Counted from the first letter of the stretch, positions 25,225 through 35,235 are shown. The stretch: 64,000 nucleotides of DNA from Comamonadaceae bacterium (GCA_009996515.1 JAACZV010000010.1:94963-158962); one strand, 5' to 3'. The notes: generated from the sequence alone by a model not told the origin. Translations and numbers: made by a program.

Positions 25225-25253
25225 GTGCGGTCATTAAAAAGCCGTGATCGCAC
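25225..25253 (+). promoter_or_regulatory. Imperfect inverted repeat upstream of ugd (candidate operator)
   Basis: GTGCGGTCA and TGATCGCAC (8 of 9 positions complementary) are spaced by 11 bases that include an A-rich run, ending 16 bp before the ugd start. The size and position fit a dimeric regulator site overlapping the promoter, or an RNA hairpin. No matching site was noticed elsewhere, so this is only a candidate. Confidence 0.35.
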
Positions 25254-25269
25254 TTGAACGAGACACGGC

Positions 25270-26595
25270 ATGAAAGTCACCGCCATCGGCACCGGATACG
25301 TCGGCCTGGTCACCGGCGCCTGCCTGGCCGAGATGGGCAACCACGTCGTCTGCCTGGACGTGGATGCCGGGAAGATCCGCATGCTGAACGAGGGCGAGAT
25401 CCCCATCCACGAGCCCGGCCTGGAGGCGGTGGTGCGCCGCAACGCCGCGGCCGGCCGGCTGCAGTTCACGACGGACGCGGACCAGGCCGTGCAGCACGGC
25501 ACGCTGCTGTTCGTCGGCGTGGGCACGCCGCCCGACGAGGACGGCTCGGCGGACCTGAAATACGTCATCGCGGCGGCCCGCGCCATCGGCCGGCGCATGA
25601 CGGACTACAAGGTCATCGTCGACAAGAGCACGGTGCCCGTGGGCACGGCCGATCGGGTGCGCGCGGCGATCCGGCAGGAGCTGGATGCGCGCGGCCGCGG
25701 CGACATGCCGTTCGCGGTGGTGTCCAACCCGGAATTCCTGAAGGAGGGCGCCGCGGTCGAGGACTTCATGAAGCCGGACCGCATCATCGTCGGCTCCGAC
25801 GACGAGCAGGCCACGCTGCTGATGCGCGCCCTCTACGCGCCGTTCAACCGCACGCAGGACCGCATGCTGGTCATGGACCTGCGCAGCGCCGAGTTCACGA
25901 AATACGCCGCCAACGCGATGCTGGCCACCCGCATCAGTTTCATGAACGAGCTGGCCCTGCTGGCGGAGAAGGTGGGCGCGGACATCGAGCTGGTGCGCCG
26001 CGGCATCGGCTCCGACCCGCGCATCGGCTACCAGTTCCTGTACGCCGGCGCGGGCTATGGCGGCTCCTGCTTCCCCAAGGACGTCAAGGCGCTGGTGAAG
26101 ACGGCCGCGGACCTGGGGCTGCCGCTGCAGCTGCTGACGGCCGTGGAAGCCGCCAACGAGCGTCAGAAGCGCGTGCTGGTGGACAAGGTGGTGGCGCGCT
26201 TCGGCGAGGACTTGAGGGGGCGTCGCTTCGCCCTCTGGGGCCTGGCCTTCAAGCCCGACACCGACGACATGCGCGAGGCGCCGTCCCTGGTCGTGCTGGA
26301 GGAACTGACCCGGCGCGGCGCGACGGTGCTGGCCTACGACCCCGTGGCCATGCCGGAGGCGGCGCGCGTGCTGGGGCCGCGCGACGACGTGCGGCTGGTC
26401 CGGCGCGCCGTGGACGCGCTGGAGGGGGCCGACGCGCTGCTGGTCGTGACGGAGTGGAAGGAGTTCCGCACGCCGGACTTCGATGCGATCAAGGCGGCCA
26501 TGCCGCGGCCCCTCATCCTGGACGGCCGCAACCTCTACGACCCCGAGCTGATGCGGGCGCTGGGCATCGCCTACAGCGGCATAGGCCGCGGCTGA
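25270..26595 (+). CDS. ugd: UDP-glucose 6-dehydrogenase
   Basis: A 441-residue UDP-glucose/GDP-mannose dehydrogenase family enzyme. It oxidises UDP-glucose twice with NAD+ to UDP-glucuronate. The Rossmann loop [17 protein letters not shown] is at residues 7-23. Also visible are [26 protein letters not shown], the helix motif [20 protein letters not shown] and the catalytic cysteine motif [10 protein letters not shown] (Cys about 260), then [15 protein letters not shown]. The complete domain order and length are normal. It stands alone between a terminator and the convergent rfb operon, and feeds the 4-epimerase at 24125. Confidence 0.96.
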   Translation: MKVTAIGTGYVGLVTGACLAEMGNHVVCLDVDAGKIRMLNEGEIPIHEPGLEAVVRRNAAAGRLQFTTDADQAVQHGTLLFVGVGTPPDEDGSADLKYVIAAARAIGRRMTDYKVIVDKSTVPVGTADRVRAAIRQELDARGRGDMPFAVVSNPEFLKEGAAVEDFMKPDRIIVGSDDEQATLLMRALYAPFNRTQDRMLVMDLRSAEFTKYAANAMLATRISFMNELALLAEKVGADIELVRRGIGSDPRIGYQFLYAGAGYGGSCFPKDVKALVKTAADLGLPLQLLTAVEAANERQKRVLVDKVVARFGEDLRGRRFALWGLAFKPDTDDMREAPSLVVLEELTRRGATVLAYDPVAMPEAARVLGPRDDVRLVRRAVDALEGADALLVVTEWKEFRTPDFDAIKAAMPRPLILDGRNLYDPELMRALGIAYSGIGRG

Positions 26596-26610
26596 GGGCC
26601 GCCTCCAGAC

Positions 26611-27162
26611 TCAGTCGAAGGTCCTGGCGTCGGCCAGCAGCGGCGCGGCCTCGTCCTTGGCGGACAGCTGCGGCGTGATGCCCTGCAGCGGCCAGGCGAC
26701 GGCCACGGTCGGGTCGTCCCAGCGCACCGCGCCTTCGCATTCGGGCGCATAGCGGCCGCTGGTCTTGTAGAGGAAGTCCGCCGTGTCGCTCAGCACCAGG
26801 AAGCCATGCGCGAAGCCGGGCGGTATCCACAGCTGGCGCTGGTTGTCGGCCGACAGCTCATAGCCCACCCAGCGGCCGAAGTTGGGGCTGGAGCGGCGCA
26901 TGTCCACGGCGACGTCAAACACCGCGCCCGCGACGCAGCGCACCAGCTTGCCCTGGGCGTGCGGGGCCAGCTGGTAATGCAGGCCGCGCAGCACGCCGCG
27001 CGAGGAGCGGGAATGGTTGTCCTGCACGAAATGCACGTCCTGGCCCACGGCGGCGTTGAAGCGCGCCTCGTTCCAGCTCTCCATGAAGAAGCCGCGGGCG
27101 TCGCCGAAGACCTTGGGTTCTATCAGCAGGACTTCGGGCAGCGGGGTCGGGGTGGCGTGCAT
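26611..27162 (-). CDS. rfbC: dTDP-4-dehydrorhamnose 3,5-epimerase
   Basis: A 183-residue cupin-type epimerase, third step of dTDP-L-rhamnose synthesis. Motifs: LIEPKVFGDARGFFMESWNEARF, VHFVQDNHSRSSRGVLRGLHYQ (with the catalytic His region) and DVAVDMRRSSPNFGRWVG, then WIPPGFAHGFLVLSDTADFLYKT. The length matches RmlC. Last gene of the minus-strand operon, 4 bp after rfbA and convergent with ugd, whose end lies 15 bp away. Confidence 0.97.
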   Translation of the reverse strand: MHATPTPLPEVLLIEPKVFGDARGFFMESWNEARFNAAVGQDVHFVQDNHSRSSRGVLRGLHYQLAPHAQGKLVRCVAGAVFDVAVDMRRSSPNFGRWVGYELSADNQRQLWIPPGFAHGFLVLSDTADFLYKTSGRYAPECEGAVRWDDPTVAVAWPLQGITPQLSAKDEAAPLLADARTFD

Positions 27163-27166
27163 GGCT

Positions 27167-28060
27167 TCAGAAGGCGCGCTCGGTCAGCAGCTTGAGCAGG
27201 TATTGGCCGTAGCCGTTCTTGGCCAGCGGATGGGCCAGCGCCTCCAGCTGGGCGGCGTCTATCCAGCCGGAGCGGAAGGCGATCTCTTCCGGGCAGGCGA
27301 CCTTCAGGCCCTGGCGCTTCTCCAGCGTGGCGATGAACTGGCCGGCCTCCATCAGGCTGTCATGGGTGCCGGTGTCCAGCCAGGCATAGCCGCGGCCCAT
27401 GATCTCGACGTTGAGCTGGCCCTGGCGCAGGTATTGGGCGTTGACGTCGGTGATCTCCAGCTCGCCGCGGGCGCTGGGCTTGATGGACGCCGCGATATCA
27501 CAGACCTGCTGGTCGTAGAAGTACAGGCCCGTGACGGCGTAGTTGCTCTTGGGGGCCCGGGGCTTCTCCTCGATGGACAGTGCGCGCCGGGCGGCGTCGA
27601 ACTCGACGACGCCATAGCGCTCGGGGTCGGTCACGTGATAGGCGAACACGCTGGCGCCGGTGTCATGCTGCGTCGCATGGTCCAGCAGGCCGGCGAAGTC
27701 GTGGCCGTAGAAGATGTTGTCGCCCAGCACCAGCGCGCTGGGGTGGCCGCCGACGAAGTCGCGGCCCAGGATGAAGGCCTGGGCCAGGCCGTCGGGGCTG
27801 GGCTGCACGCAGTAGCTGATGTTCAGCCCCCAGCGCGAGCCGTCGCCCAGCAAGGCCTCGAAGCGCGGCGTGTCCTGCGGCGTGCTGATCAGCAGGATGT
27901 CGCGTATGCCCGCCAGCATCAGCGTGCTCAGCGGGTAATAGACCATGGGCTTGTCGTAGACCGGCAGCAGCTGCTTGCTGACGGCCAGCGTGGCCGGGTG
28001 CAGCCGCGTGCCCGAGCCGCCGGCCAGGATGATGCCCTTGCGGGGCTTGTTCGCGTTCAT
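27167..28060 (-). CDS. rfbA: Glucose-1-phosphate thymidylyltransferase
   Basis: A 297-residue nucleotidyltransferase joining dTTP and glucose 1-phosphate, the first step of the dTDP-rhamnose route. The signature [26 protein letters not shown] is at residues about 14-39, with [14 protein letters not shown] and [19 protein letters not shown] further on. Length and motifs are those of RmlA. It follows rfbD by 25 bp; that spacer contains a near-copy of the last codons of rfbD (see findings). Confidence 0.97.
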   Translation of the reverse strand: MNANKPRKGIILAGGSGTRLHPATLAVSKQLLPVYDKPMVYYPLSTLMLAGIRDILLISTPQDTPRFEALLGDGSRWGLNISYCVQPSPDGLAQAFILGRDFVGGHPSALVLGDNIFYGHDFAGLLDHATQHDTGASVFAYHVTDPERYGVVEFDAARRALSIEEKPRAPKSNYAVTGLYFYDQQVCDIAASIKPSARGELEITDVNAQYLRQGQLNVEIMGRGYAWLDTGTHDSLMEAGQFIATLEKRQGLKVACPEEIAFRSGWIDAAQLEALAHPLAKNGYGQYLLKLLTERAF

Positions 28061-28085
28061 GCTCGCGTCTCCGGCAGGATTTCGT

Positions 28086-28967
28086 TCAAAGGATCTCGTT
28101 CAACATGCGCTCCACCCCCTGCTGCCAGGGCGGCAGGTGCAGGCCGAAGCGCTGCTGCAGCTTGTCCGTGGCCAGGCGCGAGTTCAGCGGGCGCCGGGCG
28201 GGCGTCGGGTAGTCGCTGGTCGGGATGGCGAGGATCTGCTCCGGCGCGACCCGGATGGCGACGCCGCGGGCGCGGGCGAACTCGATGACGAAGCGGGCGT
28301 AGTCGTGCCAGCTCGTCGCGCCGCCGGCCACCGCGTGATAGGTGCCGACCAGGGCCGGGTTCACGCGCGTGGCGCGCAGCATGGGCACGGTCAAGTCGGC
28401 CAGCAGCTCGGCGCCGGTGGGCGCGCCGATCTGGTCGGCAATGACCTTGAGCTGGTCGCGTTCCTGGGCCAGGCGCAGCATGGTCTTGGCGAAGTTGCCG
28501 CCGCGGGCCGCGTAGACCCAGCTGGTGCGCAGGATGAGGTGCTGGCAGCCGCTGGCGCGGATGGCGTCCTCGCCCTCGGCCTTGGTGGCGCCATAGACGC
28601 TCAGCGGCGCGATGGCGGCCTCCTCGTCGCGGGCATGGCTGCCGCTGCCGTCGAAGACATAGTCCGTCGAGTAATGCACCAGCAGCGCACCCAGGCGCCT
28701 GGCCTCGATGGCCAGCAGGGCCGGCGTCTTCGCGTTGATCTGGCGCGCCAGCTCGGGCTCGCTCTCGGCCTTGTCGACGGCCGTGTGCGCGGCGGCATTG
28801 ACGATGACCTGCGGCGCGATGTCCCGCACCCTGGCCAGCAGCGCGTCGGGCTGCGTGAAATCGGCGCCGTCGTCGAAGTCCAGCGCGACGACCTCGCCGG
28901 CCACGGCCAGCGAGCGCTGCAGTTCCCAGCCGACCTGGCCGCCCTTGCCCAGCAGAAGAATCTTCAT
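28086..28967 (-). CDS. rfbD: dTDP-4-dehydrorhamnose reductase
   Basis: A 293-residue SDR that reduces dTDP-4-keto-L-rhamnose to dTDP-L-rhamnose with NAD(P)H. It begins [16 protein letters not shown] (GxxGQVG loop), followed by [32 protein letters not shown] and the YGATKAEGE catalytic YxxxK. The start at 28967 matches the family and overlaps the rfbB stop by 4 bp; an upstream in-frame codon at 29048 would lie inside rfbB. Confidence 0.96.
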   Translation of the reverse strand: MKILLLGKGGQVGWELQRSLAVAGEVVALDFDDGADFTQPDALLARVRDIAPQVIVNAAAHTAVDKAESEPELARQINAKTPALLAIEARRLGALLVHYSTDYVFDGSGSHARDEEAAIAPLSVYGATKAEGEDAIRASGCQHLILRTSWVYAARGGNFAKTMLRLAQERDQLKVIADQIGAPTGAELLADLTVPMLRATRVNPALVGTYHAVAGGATSWHDYARFVIEFARARGVAIRVAPEQILAIPTSDYPTPARRPLNSRLATDKLQQRFGLHLPPWQQGVERMLNEIL

Positions 28968-30022
28968 GCGCTGTACTGCCTGGCGACCCAGTCTTTGTAG
29001 GCGCCGCTCTGCACGCGGGCGACCCAGTCCGGGTGGTCGAGGTACCACTGCACGGTCTTGCGTATGCCGGTCTCGAAGGTCTCGGCCGGCCGCCAGCCCA
29101 GTTCGCGTTCGATCTTGCGGGCGTCGATGGCGTAGCGGCGGTCGTGGCCGGGGCGGTCCTTCACATGGGTGATGAGGCGGGCGTAAGGGCCGGCGGGGTC
29201 GGGGCGCAATTCGTCCAGCAGCGCGCAGACCGCCTTGACGATGTCGATGTTGGCCTGCTCGTTCCAGCCGCCGATGTTGTAGGTCTCGCCCAGCCGGCCG
29301 CCGGCCAGCACGGCGCGGATGCCGCTGCAGTGGTCGGTCACGAACAGCCAGTCGCGCACTTGCCGGCCGTCGCCGTAGACGGGCAGCGGCTTGCCCGCCA
29401 GCGCGTTGACGATCATCAGCGGGATCAGCTTCTCGGGGAAGTGATAGGGGCCGTAGTTGTTGGAGCAGTTGGTCGTGACGACCGGCAGCCCATAGGTGTG
29501 GTGCCAGGCGCGCACCAGGTGGTCGCTGGCGGCCTTGCTGGCCGAGTAGGGGCTGTTGGGCTCGTAGGGGTGGGTCTCGGCAAACGGCGGGTCTTCGGGC
29601 TTCAGCGTGCCGTAGACCTCGTCGGTGGACACATGGTGGAAACGGAAGGCCTGCTTGGCCTCGCCCTCCAGCGCCCCCCAGTAGGCGCGCGCCGCCTCCA
29701 GCAGCGTGAACGTGCCCTCGATATTGGTCTTCACGAAGGCGGCGGGGCCATGGATGGAGCGGTCCACATGGCTCTCGGCCGCGAAATGGACGATGGCGCG
29801 CGGCCGGTGCGTGGCCAGCAGCCGGTCCAGCAGCGCGCGGTCGCAGATGTCGCCCTTGACGAACACATGGCGGGCGTCGCCGTCCAGCGCCGCCAGGTTC
29901 TCCAGATTGCCGGCATAGGTCAGCGCATCGAGGTTGACGAGGGTCTCGTCGCTCTGGCCCAGCCAGTCGAGCACGAAGTTGCTGCCGATGAAGCCGGCGC
30001 CGCCGGTCACAAGAATGGTCAT
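28964..30022 (-). CDS. rfbB: dTDP-glucose 4,6-dehydratase
   Basis: A 352-residue extended SDR, second step of dTDP-rhamnose synthesis. The sequence starts [20 protein letters not shown], then shows [38 protein letters not shown] and [20 protein letters not shown], with the YxxxK pair and the conserved Asp/Glu acid-base pair (TDEVYG). The reading frame remains open far upstream (to 32482), but that stretch lies out of frame across manC and galE and is not coding. It overlaps manC (upstream) and rfbD (downstream) by 4 bp each. Confidence 0.97.
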   Translation of the reverse strand: MTILVTGGAGFIGSNFVLDWLGQSDETLVNLDALTYAGNLENLAALDGDARHVFVKGDICDRALLDRLLATHRPRAIVHFAAESHVDRSIHGPAAFVKTNIEGTFTLLEAARAYWGALEGEAKQAFRFHHVSTDEVYGTLKPEDPPFAETHPYEPNSPYSASKAASDHLVRAWHHTYGLPVVTTNCSNNYGPYHFPEKLIPLMIVNALAGKPLPVYGDGRQVRDWLFVTDHCSGIRAVLAGGRLGETYNIGGWNEQANIDIVKAVCALLDELRPDPAGPYARLITHVKDRPGHDRRYAIDARKIERELGWRPAETFETGIRKTVQWYLDHPDWVARVQSGAYKDWVARQYSA

Positions 30023-31452
30023 GTTCTTCCGTAGGTGTCCTCGAAGCGGACGATGTCGTCCTCGCCGAGATAGGAGCCGGACTGCACCTCGATGATTTCC
30101 AGCGGCACCTTGCCCGGGTTGGCCAGGCGGTGGGTCTGGCCCAGCGGGATGTAGGTGGACTGATTCTCGGTCAGCAGGATGGTCTTGTCGCCGTTGACGA
30201 TCTCGGCCGTGCCGCTGACGACGACCCAGTGCTCCGCGCGGTGGTGGTGCATCTGCAGGCTCAGGGACGCGCCCGGCTTGACCATGATGTGCTTGACCTG
30301 GAAGCGCTCGCCCGAGTCGATGCTGTCGTACCAGCCCCAGGGGCGGTGCACCTTGCGGTGCAGGGCCTGCTCGCCGCGCTGCTCGGCGCCCAGGCGGCTG
30401 ACGATCTGCTTGACCTCCTGGCTGCGCGCGCGGTCGCTGACGAGCACGGCATCGGCCGTCTCGACGACCACCACGTCGTGCAGGCCCACGACGCCCACCA
30501 GGCGGCTGGTGGCATGCACCAGCGTGTTGCGGCTGTCGGCGATCAGCGCGTCGCCGACGCAGGCATTGCCGTCGTCGTCCTTGGTCGCAACCTGCCAGAC
30601 GGCTTCCCAGGCGCCCAGGTCGCTCCAGCCGGCATCCAGCGCCACCATGCGCAGCGGGATGTCGGTGCCCGGGCAGCGCTCCATGACGGCATAGTCCACC
30701 GACTCGGCGGGCACGGCGGCGAACTCGGCCTTGCCGGGCCGGACGAACTTGGCATCGCTGCGGCGCTGCGCCCAGGCGGCGCGCGTGGCGGCGGCGATGT
30801 CGGGGCGGAAACGCTCCAGCGCCTGCATCCAGACGCTGGCGCGCAGCACGAACATGCCGCTGTTCCAGTAATAGCCGCCCTCGGCCAGATAGCGCTGCGC
30901 CGTCTCCAGGTCGGGCTTCTCGACGAACTGCGCGACCGCCAGGCCGGCGGCATCGTCCGTCGTGCGGATGTAGCCATAGCCGGTCTCGGGGCGGTCCGGG
31001 GCGATGCCCAGAATGGCGATGGCGCCCTCGGCCGCGATGCGCACGGCGCGCTGCAGCGCGGCCGTGAAGGCCGCGGGGTCGGTGACGGTCTGGTCGGCCG
31101 GCGTGACGACCAGCACGGGGTCGGCGCCGTCTTCCAGCGCGGCCAGCGCGGCCAGCGTCAGCGCCGGCGCGGTGTTGCGGCCACAGGGCTCCAGCAGCAC
31201 GCTGCCGGGCTCCTGGCGGATCTCGCGCAATTGGTCCAGCACCAGGAAGCGGTGCTCCTCGTTGCCGACGATGCAGGGCGGGGCCAGCGCCAGGTCGGGC
31301 TCGGCCAGCGCAGCCAGCCGGCGTGCGGCGAGCTGGAACAGGCTTTCGTTGCCCGACAGCACGAGGAACTGCTTGGGATAGCCGGCGCGCGACAGGGGCC
31401 ACAGCCGGGTGCCGGAGCCGCCGGCCATGATGACGGGTTGGACCTGGATCAT
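30019..31452 (-). CDS. manC: Mannose-1-phosphate guanylyltransferase/mannose-6-phosphate isomerase
   Basis: A 477-residue bifunctional type II enzyme. The N-terminal nucleotidyltransferase domain shows [20 protein letters not shown] (about 6-25), [27 protein letters not shown] and [21 protein letters not shown]-terminal cupin (about 365-470) carries the isomerase site: [20 protein letters not shown] and [20 protein letters not shown]. It makes GDP-mannose, a precursor for mannose or for further GDP-sugars; no gmd or other GDP-mannose-modifying gene is visible here. It lies 3 bp after galE and overlaps rfbB by 4 bp. Confidence 0.95.
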   Translation of the reverse strand: MIQVQPVIMAGGSGTRLWPLSRAGYPKQFLVLSGNESLFQLAARRLAALAEPDLALAPPCIVGNEEHRFLVLDQLREIRQEPGSVLLEPCGRNTAPALTLAALAALEDGADPVLVVTPADQTVTDPAAFTAALQRAVRIAAEGAIAILGIAPDRPETGYGYIRTTDDAAGLAVAQFVEKPDLETAQRYLAEGGYYWNSGMFVLRASVWMQALERFRPDIAAATRAAWAQRRSDAKFVRPGKAEFAAVPAESVDYAVMERCPGTDIPLRMVALDAGWSDLGAWEAVWQVATKDDDGNACVGDALIADSRNTLVHATSRLVGVVGLHDVVVVETADAVLVSDRARSQEVKQIVSRLGAEQRGEQALHRKVHRPWGWYDSIDSGERFQVKHIMVKPGASLSLQMHHHRAEHWVVVSGTAEIVNGDKTILLTENQSTYIPLGQTHRLANPGKVPLEIIEVQSGSYLGEDDIVRFEDTYGRT

Positions 31453-31455
31453 TGC

Positions 31456-32475
31456 TTAGGCGGGCGTGAAGCCGTGGGGGTTGAGGTGCTGCCAGCGCCA
31501 GCTGTCCTCGCACATGCGGGCGAGATCCAGCCGGGCCTGCCAGCCCAGTATCTCGCGGGCCAGCGTGGGGTCGGCCCAGCAGGCAGCCACGTCGCCGGGA
31601 CGGCGCGCGACGATGTCGTAGGGCACGCTGCGGCCGCTGGCGGCCTCGTAGGCACGCACCAGCTCCAGCACGCTGTAGCCCCGGCCCGTGCCGAGGTTGA
31701 CGGTCAGCGAGCCGGGCTGGTCCAGCAGCCGGCGCAGCGCCGCGACATGGCCCTCGGCGAGGTCCGTCACATGGATGTAGTCGCGCACGCCGGTGCCGTC
31801 GGGCGTCGCATAGTCGCCGCCGAACACCGACAGCCGCTCGCGCCGGCCCACGGCCACCTGGGCGACATAGGGCATCAGGTTGTTGGGCGTGCCGCGCGGG
31901 TCCTCGCCGATGCGGCCGCTCTCGTGCGCCCCCACTGGGTTGAAGTAGCGCAGGCAGGCGCTCTGCCAGGCCGGCTCGCTGACGCCGAGGTCGCGCAGGA
32001 TCTGCTCGCCCATCAGCTTGGTGGCGCCATAGGGGCTGGTGGCGGACGTGGGCGCATCCTCGCGCAGCGGCAGCTGCTGCGGCGCGCCGTAGACGGTGGC
32101 GCTGGAGCTGAACACCATGCGCAGGCAGCCATGGCGCTTCATGACCTCGCAGGTGTTGACCAGGCCGCCGAGGTTGTTGCGGTAATAGGCCAGCGGCTGG
32201 GCGACCGACTCGCCGACGGCCTTGTAGGCGGCGAAGTGCACGACCGCCGCGGGGCGGTAGCGGCCGAAGATCTCGTCCAGCGCCGCGGCGTCGCAGACGT
32301 CGGCACGCTCGAACTCGATGGGGGCGCGGGCCAGCTCGGCCAGGCGCTCCAGCACGACGGGCGAGCTGTTGGCGAAGTTGTCGACGCCGACGACACGGTA
32401 GCCGGCCTGCTGGAGCGCCAGCCAGGTGTGCGAGGCGATGTAGCCGGCGGCGCCGGTCAGCAGGATGGGGGTCAT
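31456..32475 (-). CDS. galE: UDP-glucose 4-epimerase
   Basis: A 339-residue extended SDR interconverting UDP-Glc and UDP-Gal (and possibly the GlcNAc/GalNAc pair). Motifs: [17 protein letters not shown] (NAD loop), [45 protein letters not shown] (YxxxK) and [17 protein letters not shown], with [20 protein letters not shown] further on. The NAD loop carries GAAGYIAS where most homologues have GGAGYIGS, a tolerated variant. The gene is read between epsL and manC in the minus-strand operon. Confidence 0.95.
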   Translation of the reverse strand: MTPILLTGAAGYIASHTWLALQQAGYRVVGVDNFANSSPVVLERLAELARAPIEFERADVCDAAALDEIFGRYRPAAVVHFAAYKAVGESVAQPLAYYRNNLGGLVNTCEVMKRHGCLRMVFSSSATVYGAPQQLPLREDAPTSATSPYGATKLMGEQILRDLGVSEPAWQSACLRYFNPVGAHESGRIGEDPRGTPNNLMPYVAQVAVGRRERLSVFGGDYATPDGTGVRDYIHVTDLAEGHVAALRRLLDQPGSLTVNLGTGRGYSVLELVRAYEAASGRSVPYDIVARRPGDVAACWADPTLAREILGWQARLDLARMCEDSWRWQHLNPHGFTPA

Positions 32476-32482
32476 CGCTCAA

Positions 32483-33730
32483 TCACCGGTAGATGAGGGC
32501 CTGGCCCGTGCAGCCGTAGCTGCTGGCGCCGTAGACGTATTGCGGCACGCTGCTGTCGCGGCTGGCGTGGTTGTACTGGCAGGACAGGCTGAGGCCGCGC
32601 GAGAGGGTCCAGATCAGGCCCAGGCCATAGGCCTGGTCGTTGTCGAAGCTGTCCGCCAGCGGGAGGCCGGCGATGCCGGCGCGGTGGCTGCGATTGCGGC
32701 TGGCGCTGGCGTTCAGGCTCAGCTTGGCGGTCAGCGCATAGCTGCCGGTCAGGCGCCAGCTCGTGTACAGGCGGTTCACGTCCGTCGCCAGGCTGCTGCT
32801 TTCCTGGCCCGTGTCGCGCGCGTACTGCAGGCCCAGCTGGAGCTTGCCCGTGGGCCGCCAGTTCCAGCCGATGGCGCCGGTCGTGCCGCTGAAGTCCCGC
32901 AGGCTGGCCAGGCTGTGCCTGACCCGGCTGCGGCTCAGGCGGGTGTTCAGGCTGCTGTTGCCGGTGGCCCAGTAAGCCGTGAGGTCCAGGTCATTGCGGG
33001 TGTAGTCGTCCGGCTCGCTGCGGACCTCGAACTGCAGCGTGTCCGGGTTCAAGACCAGGCCGGTGGGATAGCGCGGGTACTGCCCGCGCGTGTGGCGCCC
33101 GACCAGGCCCAGCCTCAGGTTGCCGCCCGGCGTGGCGTAGACGCCCAGCTGGCCGGTGTCCTGGCTGTAGACGAAGCGGTCGTACTCCGCGGCGCTGAAG
33201 TCGCGCTGCTTGCGGGTCCAGCCGGCTTCCAGCGAATAGCGCGTCAGCACGCCCAGCCGCAGCAGCGCGGCGTACTCGTCGTTGCGCTCGGTGTTCTTGC
33301 GGAAGATGGGGTCCACGCCGCCGCCGATGTTGAAGTCGGCCAGCGCGCGGCTGGAGGTGGCGCTGAGCGTGCCCGACAGGCGGCCCACCGTCTGCCAGTC
33401 CAGCGCGCTGCGCAATCGGTAGGACTGGTTGTTCAGATCCTTGTTGCTGGCATAGCGGTTGTCCTGCAGCAGCCCGTCCAGCGTGAGCCGCTGGCGGCCC
33501 AGGCGCTGGTCCAGGCCGGCCAGCAGGCCGGCGCTGACGACGGTGTCGCTGTTCTGCGTGCCGGCCTGCCGGAACAGGTTGGAGACATGCGCGACGCCCA
33601 GCGAGGCGCCGGCATAGAACGGCGCTGCGTCATCGGTCTGGGCGCGGGCCGGCGCGGCCAGGGCGGCGGTCAAGACCAGGGCGGCCGGTGCGGTCCGGCG
33701 ACGGAGGAGGCGGGCGGGCTTAGAAGGCAT
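32483..33730 (-). CDS. epsL: EpsL family outer-membrane beta-barrel protein
   Basis: A 415-residue exported protein with a signal peptide ending PARAQ and, for the rest, the alternating amphipathic strands of an outer-membrane barrel (repeated motifs such as LGLVGRHTRGQYPRY, LQLGLQYARDTGQ, LSLNASASRNRSH). It matches the EpsL 'exopolysaccharide biosynthesis operon protein' type that accompanies exosortase B clusters and is thought to help export the polymer. The start ATG at 33730 gives the signal peptide and overlaps the priming-transferase gene by 11 bp; the frame extends upstream without signal-like sequence. No enzymatic motif is visible. Confidence 0.85.
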   Translation of the reverse strand: MPSKPARLLRRRTAPAALVLTAALAAPARAQTDDAAPFYAGASLGVAHVSNLFRQAGTQNSDTVVSAGLLAGLDQRLGRQRLTLDGLLQDNRYASNKDLNNQSYRLRSALDWQTVGRLSGTLSATSSRALADFNIGGGVDPIFRKNTERNDEYAALLRLGVLTRYSLEAGWTRKQRDFSAAEYDRFVYSQDTGQLGVYATPGGNLRLGLVGRHTRGQYPRYPTGLVLNPDTLQFEVRSEPDDYTRNDLDLTAYWATGNSSLNTRLSRSRVRHSLASLRDFSGTTGAIGWNWRPTGKLQLGLQYARDTGQESSSLATDVNRLYTSWRLTGSYALTAKLSLNASASRNRSHRAGIAGLPLADSFDNDQAYGLGLIWTLSRGLSLSCQYNHASRDSSVPQYVYGASSYGCTGQALIYR

Positions 33731-35108
33731 GTCGATCGAACACCACCAGCCGCACGGTGCGCAGGATGATCTGCAGATCCAGGGCCAGCGACCAGTTGCG
33801 CAAATATTCAAGATCGTATTCGACGCGTGCCGCCATCTTGTCCAGGGTGTCGGTCTCGCCGCGCAGGCCGTTGACCTGGGCCCAGCCGGTGATGCCGGGT
33901 TTGACCTTGTGGCGCACCATGTAGGCCTTGATGAGCTTGCGGTATTCCTCGTTGTGCGCGACGGCGTGCGGGCGCGGGCCCACGATGCTCATGCGGCCCT
34001 GCAGCACGTTGATGAACTGCGGCAGCTCGTCCAGCGAGGTGCGGCGAATGAAGGCGCCGAACGGCGTCACGCGTGGATCGTCCTTGGTGGCCTGCTTGAC
34101 GACGCGGCCGTTGTCCAGCGTCCGCATGGAGCGGAACTTGTAGACGGTGATCTCCTCGCCGTCCAGGCCGTTGCGGCGCTGCCTGAAGATGACGGGGCCC
34201 GGCGAGCTCAGCTTCACGCCGGCCGCCAGCAGCAGCAGCAGCGGCGAGATCAGGATGAGGATGAGCGAGGCCAGCACGATGTCGCTGAGCCGTTTGACGA
34301 GCTGGTTGGTGCCGGTGAACGGCGTTTCGCAGATGCCCACGACCGGCACGCCGTTCATGTCCTGCAGCCGGCCCTGGATGATGCTGATGCCGAACACGTC
34401 GGGCACGAAGAACAGCGACGCGGTCGTGCCCTGCACCTGCTCCAGCAGCTGGACGATGCGCGGCTGCGAGCCCAGCGGCAGCGTGATGTAGACCTCGCGC
34501 ACGCCGTTGTCGCGCACGAAGTCGCTGAGCTGGGCCAGCCGGCCCAGCATGGCGGCGCCGGCCTCGGGATGCAGGCGCTGCGGGCTGCGGTCGTCGAAAA
34601 AACCCAGGCAGATGACGCCCTGTGACTCGCGCAGCGCGCGCGCCACCTTGTGCCCCAGCGGCCCGGCGCCGACGATGACGGCGGTGCGGCGCGCCTCGGG
34701 GTCGCGGGCCCGCCAGCGCTGGATGCGCCGGCCGGCCTCGATGGCGGCGATCTGCGCGATGGGCGTGATGAGCGCCCACCACAGCAGCACGCGGTTCTCG
34801 AAATAGTGCAGGCTGCTGGTCGCGTAGCCGCACAGCAGCAGGATGCCCAGCAGCACCAGCCAGGACGACAGCACGTCGACGAGGGCGCTGGCCGGGTGGT
34901 CGCCGAAGCGGTTGCGGCCCGGGAAGGTGAGGGCGAAGACCAGCAGGCACAGCGTCAGCGCGGGGCGCAGCACGGGCTCGTCGAAATGGCGGCTCACGAG
35001 CAGGAAGCTCAGCACGATGAGGCCCGGCTCGAGGAAGGCGGCGATCAGGGACTCGACCGACTGCGGTGCGCTGTAGAACGTCCTCTTGTAGCTGCGGTCC
35101 TCAAACAT
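33720..35108 (-). CDS. Undecaprenyl-phosphate sugar phosphotransferase (EpsB/WcaJ type, priming enzyme)
   Basis: A 462-residue polyisoprenyl-phosphate hexose-1-phosphate transferase. About four membrane helices fill residues 20-125. A CoA-binding-like Rossmann region follows (RTAVIVGAGPLGHKVARAL, about 145-165), then a further helix (LASLILILISPLLLLLAAGVK) and the catalytic bacterial sugar transferase domain with PVIFRQRRNGLDGEEITVYKFRSM, RRTSLDELPQFINVLQGRMSIVGPRPH and KPGITGWAQVNGLRGET. It should start repeat-unit assembly by moving hexose-1-P from a UDP-sugar to undecaprenyl phosphate. First gene of the minus-strand operon, divergent from ubiJ. It corresponds to EpsB of methanolan clusters. 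Confidence 0.93.
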   Translation of the reverse strand: MFEDRSYKRTFYSAPQSVESLIAAFLEPGLIVLSFLLVSRHFDEPVLRPALTLCLLVFALTFPGRNRFGDHPASALVDVLSSWLVLLGILLLCGYATSSLHYFENRVLLWWALITPIAQIAAIEAGRRIQRWRARDPEARRTAVIVGAGPLGHKVARALRESQGVICLGFFDDRSPQRLHPEAGAAMLGRLAQLSDFVRDNGVREVYITLPLGSQPRIVQLLEQVQGTTASLFFVPDVFGISIIQGRLQDMNGVPVVGICETPFTGTNQLVKRLSDIVLASLILILISPLLLLLAAGVKLSSPGPVIFRQRRNGLDGEEITVYKFRSMRTLDNGRVVKQATKDDPRVTPFGAFIRRTSLDELPQFINVLQGRMSIVGPRPHAVAHNEEYRKLIKAYMVRHKVKPGITGWAQVNGLRGETDTLDKMAARVEYDLEYLRNWSLALDLQIILRTVRLVVFDRHAF

Positions 35109-35222
35109 CGCGTTGGATTGGGTGCGCCCGGCTAGTGTCCATGGGCTGAAAGGCGAGCGGAGATTCTCCACCAACAAATTTGACGCTCGCATGCATCGCG
35201 TCCCTCGTCCGGGGGCGCTGCC

Positions 35223-35228
35223 TACAAT
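35223..35228 (+). promoter_or_regulatory. Candidate -10 element (TACAAT) 7 nt before the ubiJ start
   Basis: TACAAT, one base from the TATAAT consensus, ends 7 bases before the ATG at 35236, so a transcript would begin at or within a base or two of the start codon. There is no Shine-Dalgarno sequence, consistent with a leaderless mRNA. No -35 hexamer stands out. It replaces whatever promoter served ubiJ when it was nearer ubiE. Confidence 0.45.
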
Positions 35229-35235
35229 CTTGGCC

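Noticed and set aside
28964..32482. An apparent 1172-residue fusion protein ending as rfbB
   Set aside because: Only the last 352 codons match a family; the upstream part is the wrong frame of manC and galE, and rfbB has its own ATG at 30022 overlapping the manC stop.
30130..32496. A 788-codon plus-strand frame over manC and galE
   Set aside because: Antisense to two enzymes with all catalytic motifs; no recognisable motif of its own.
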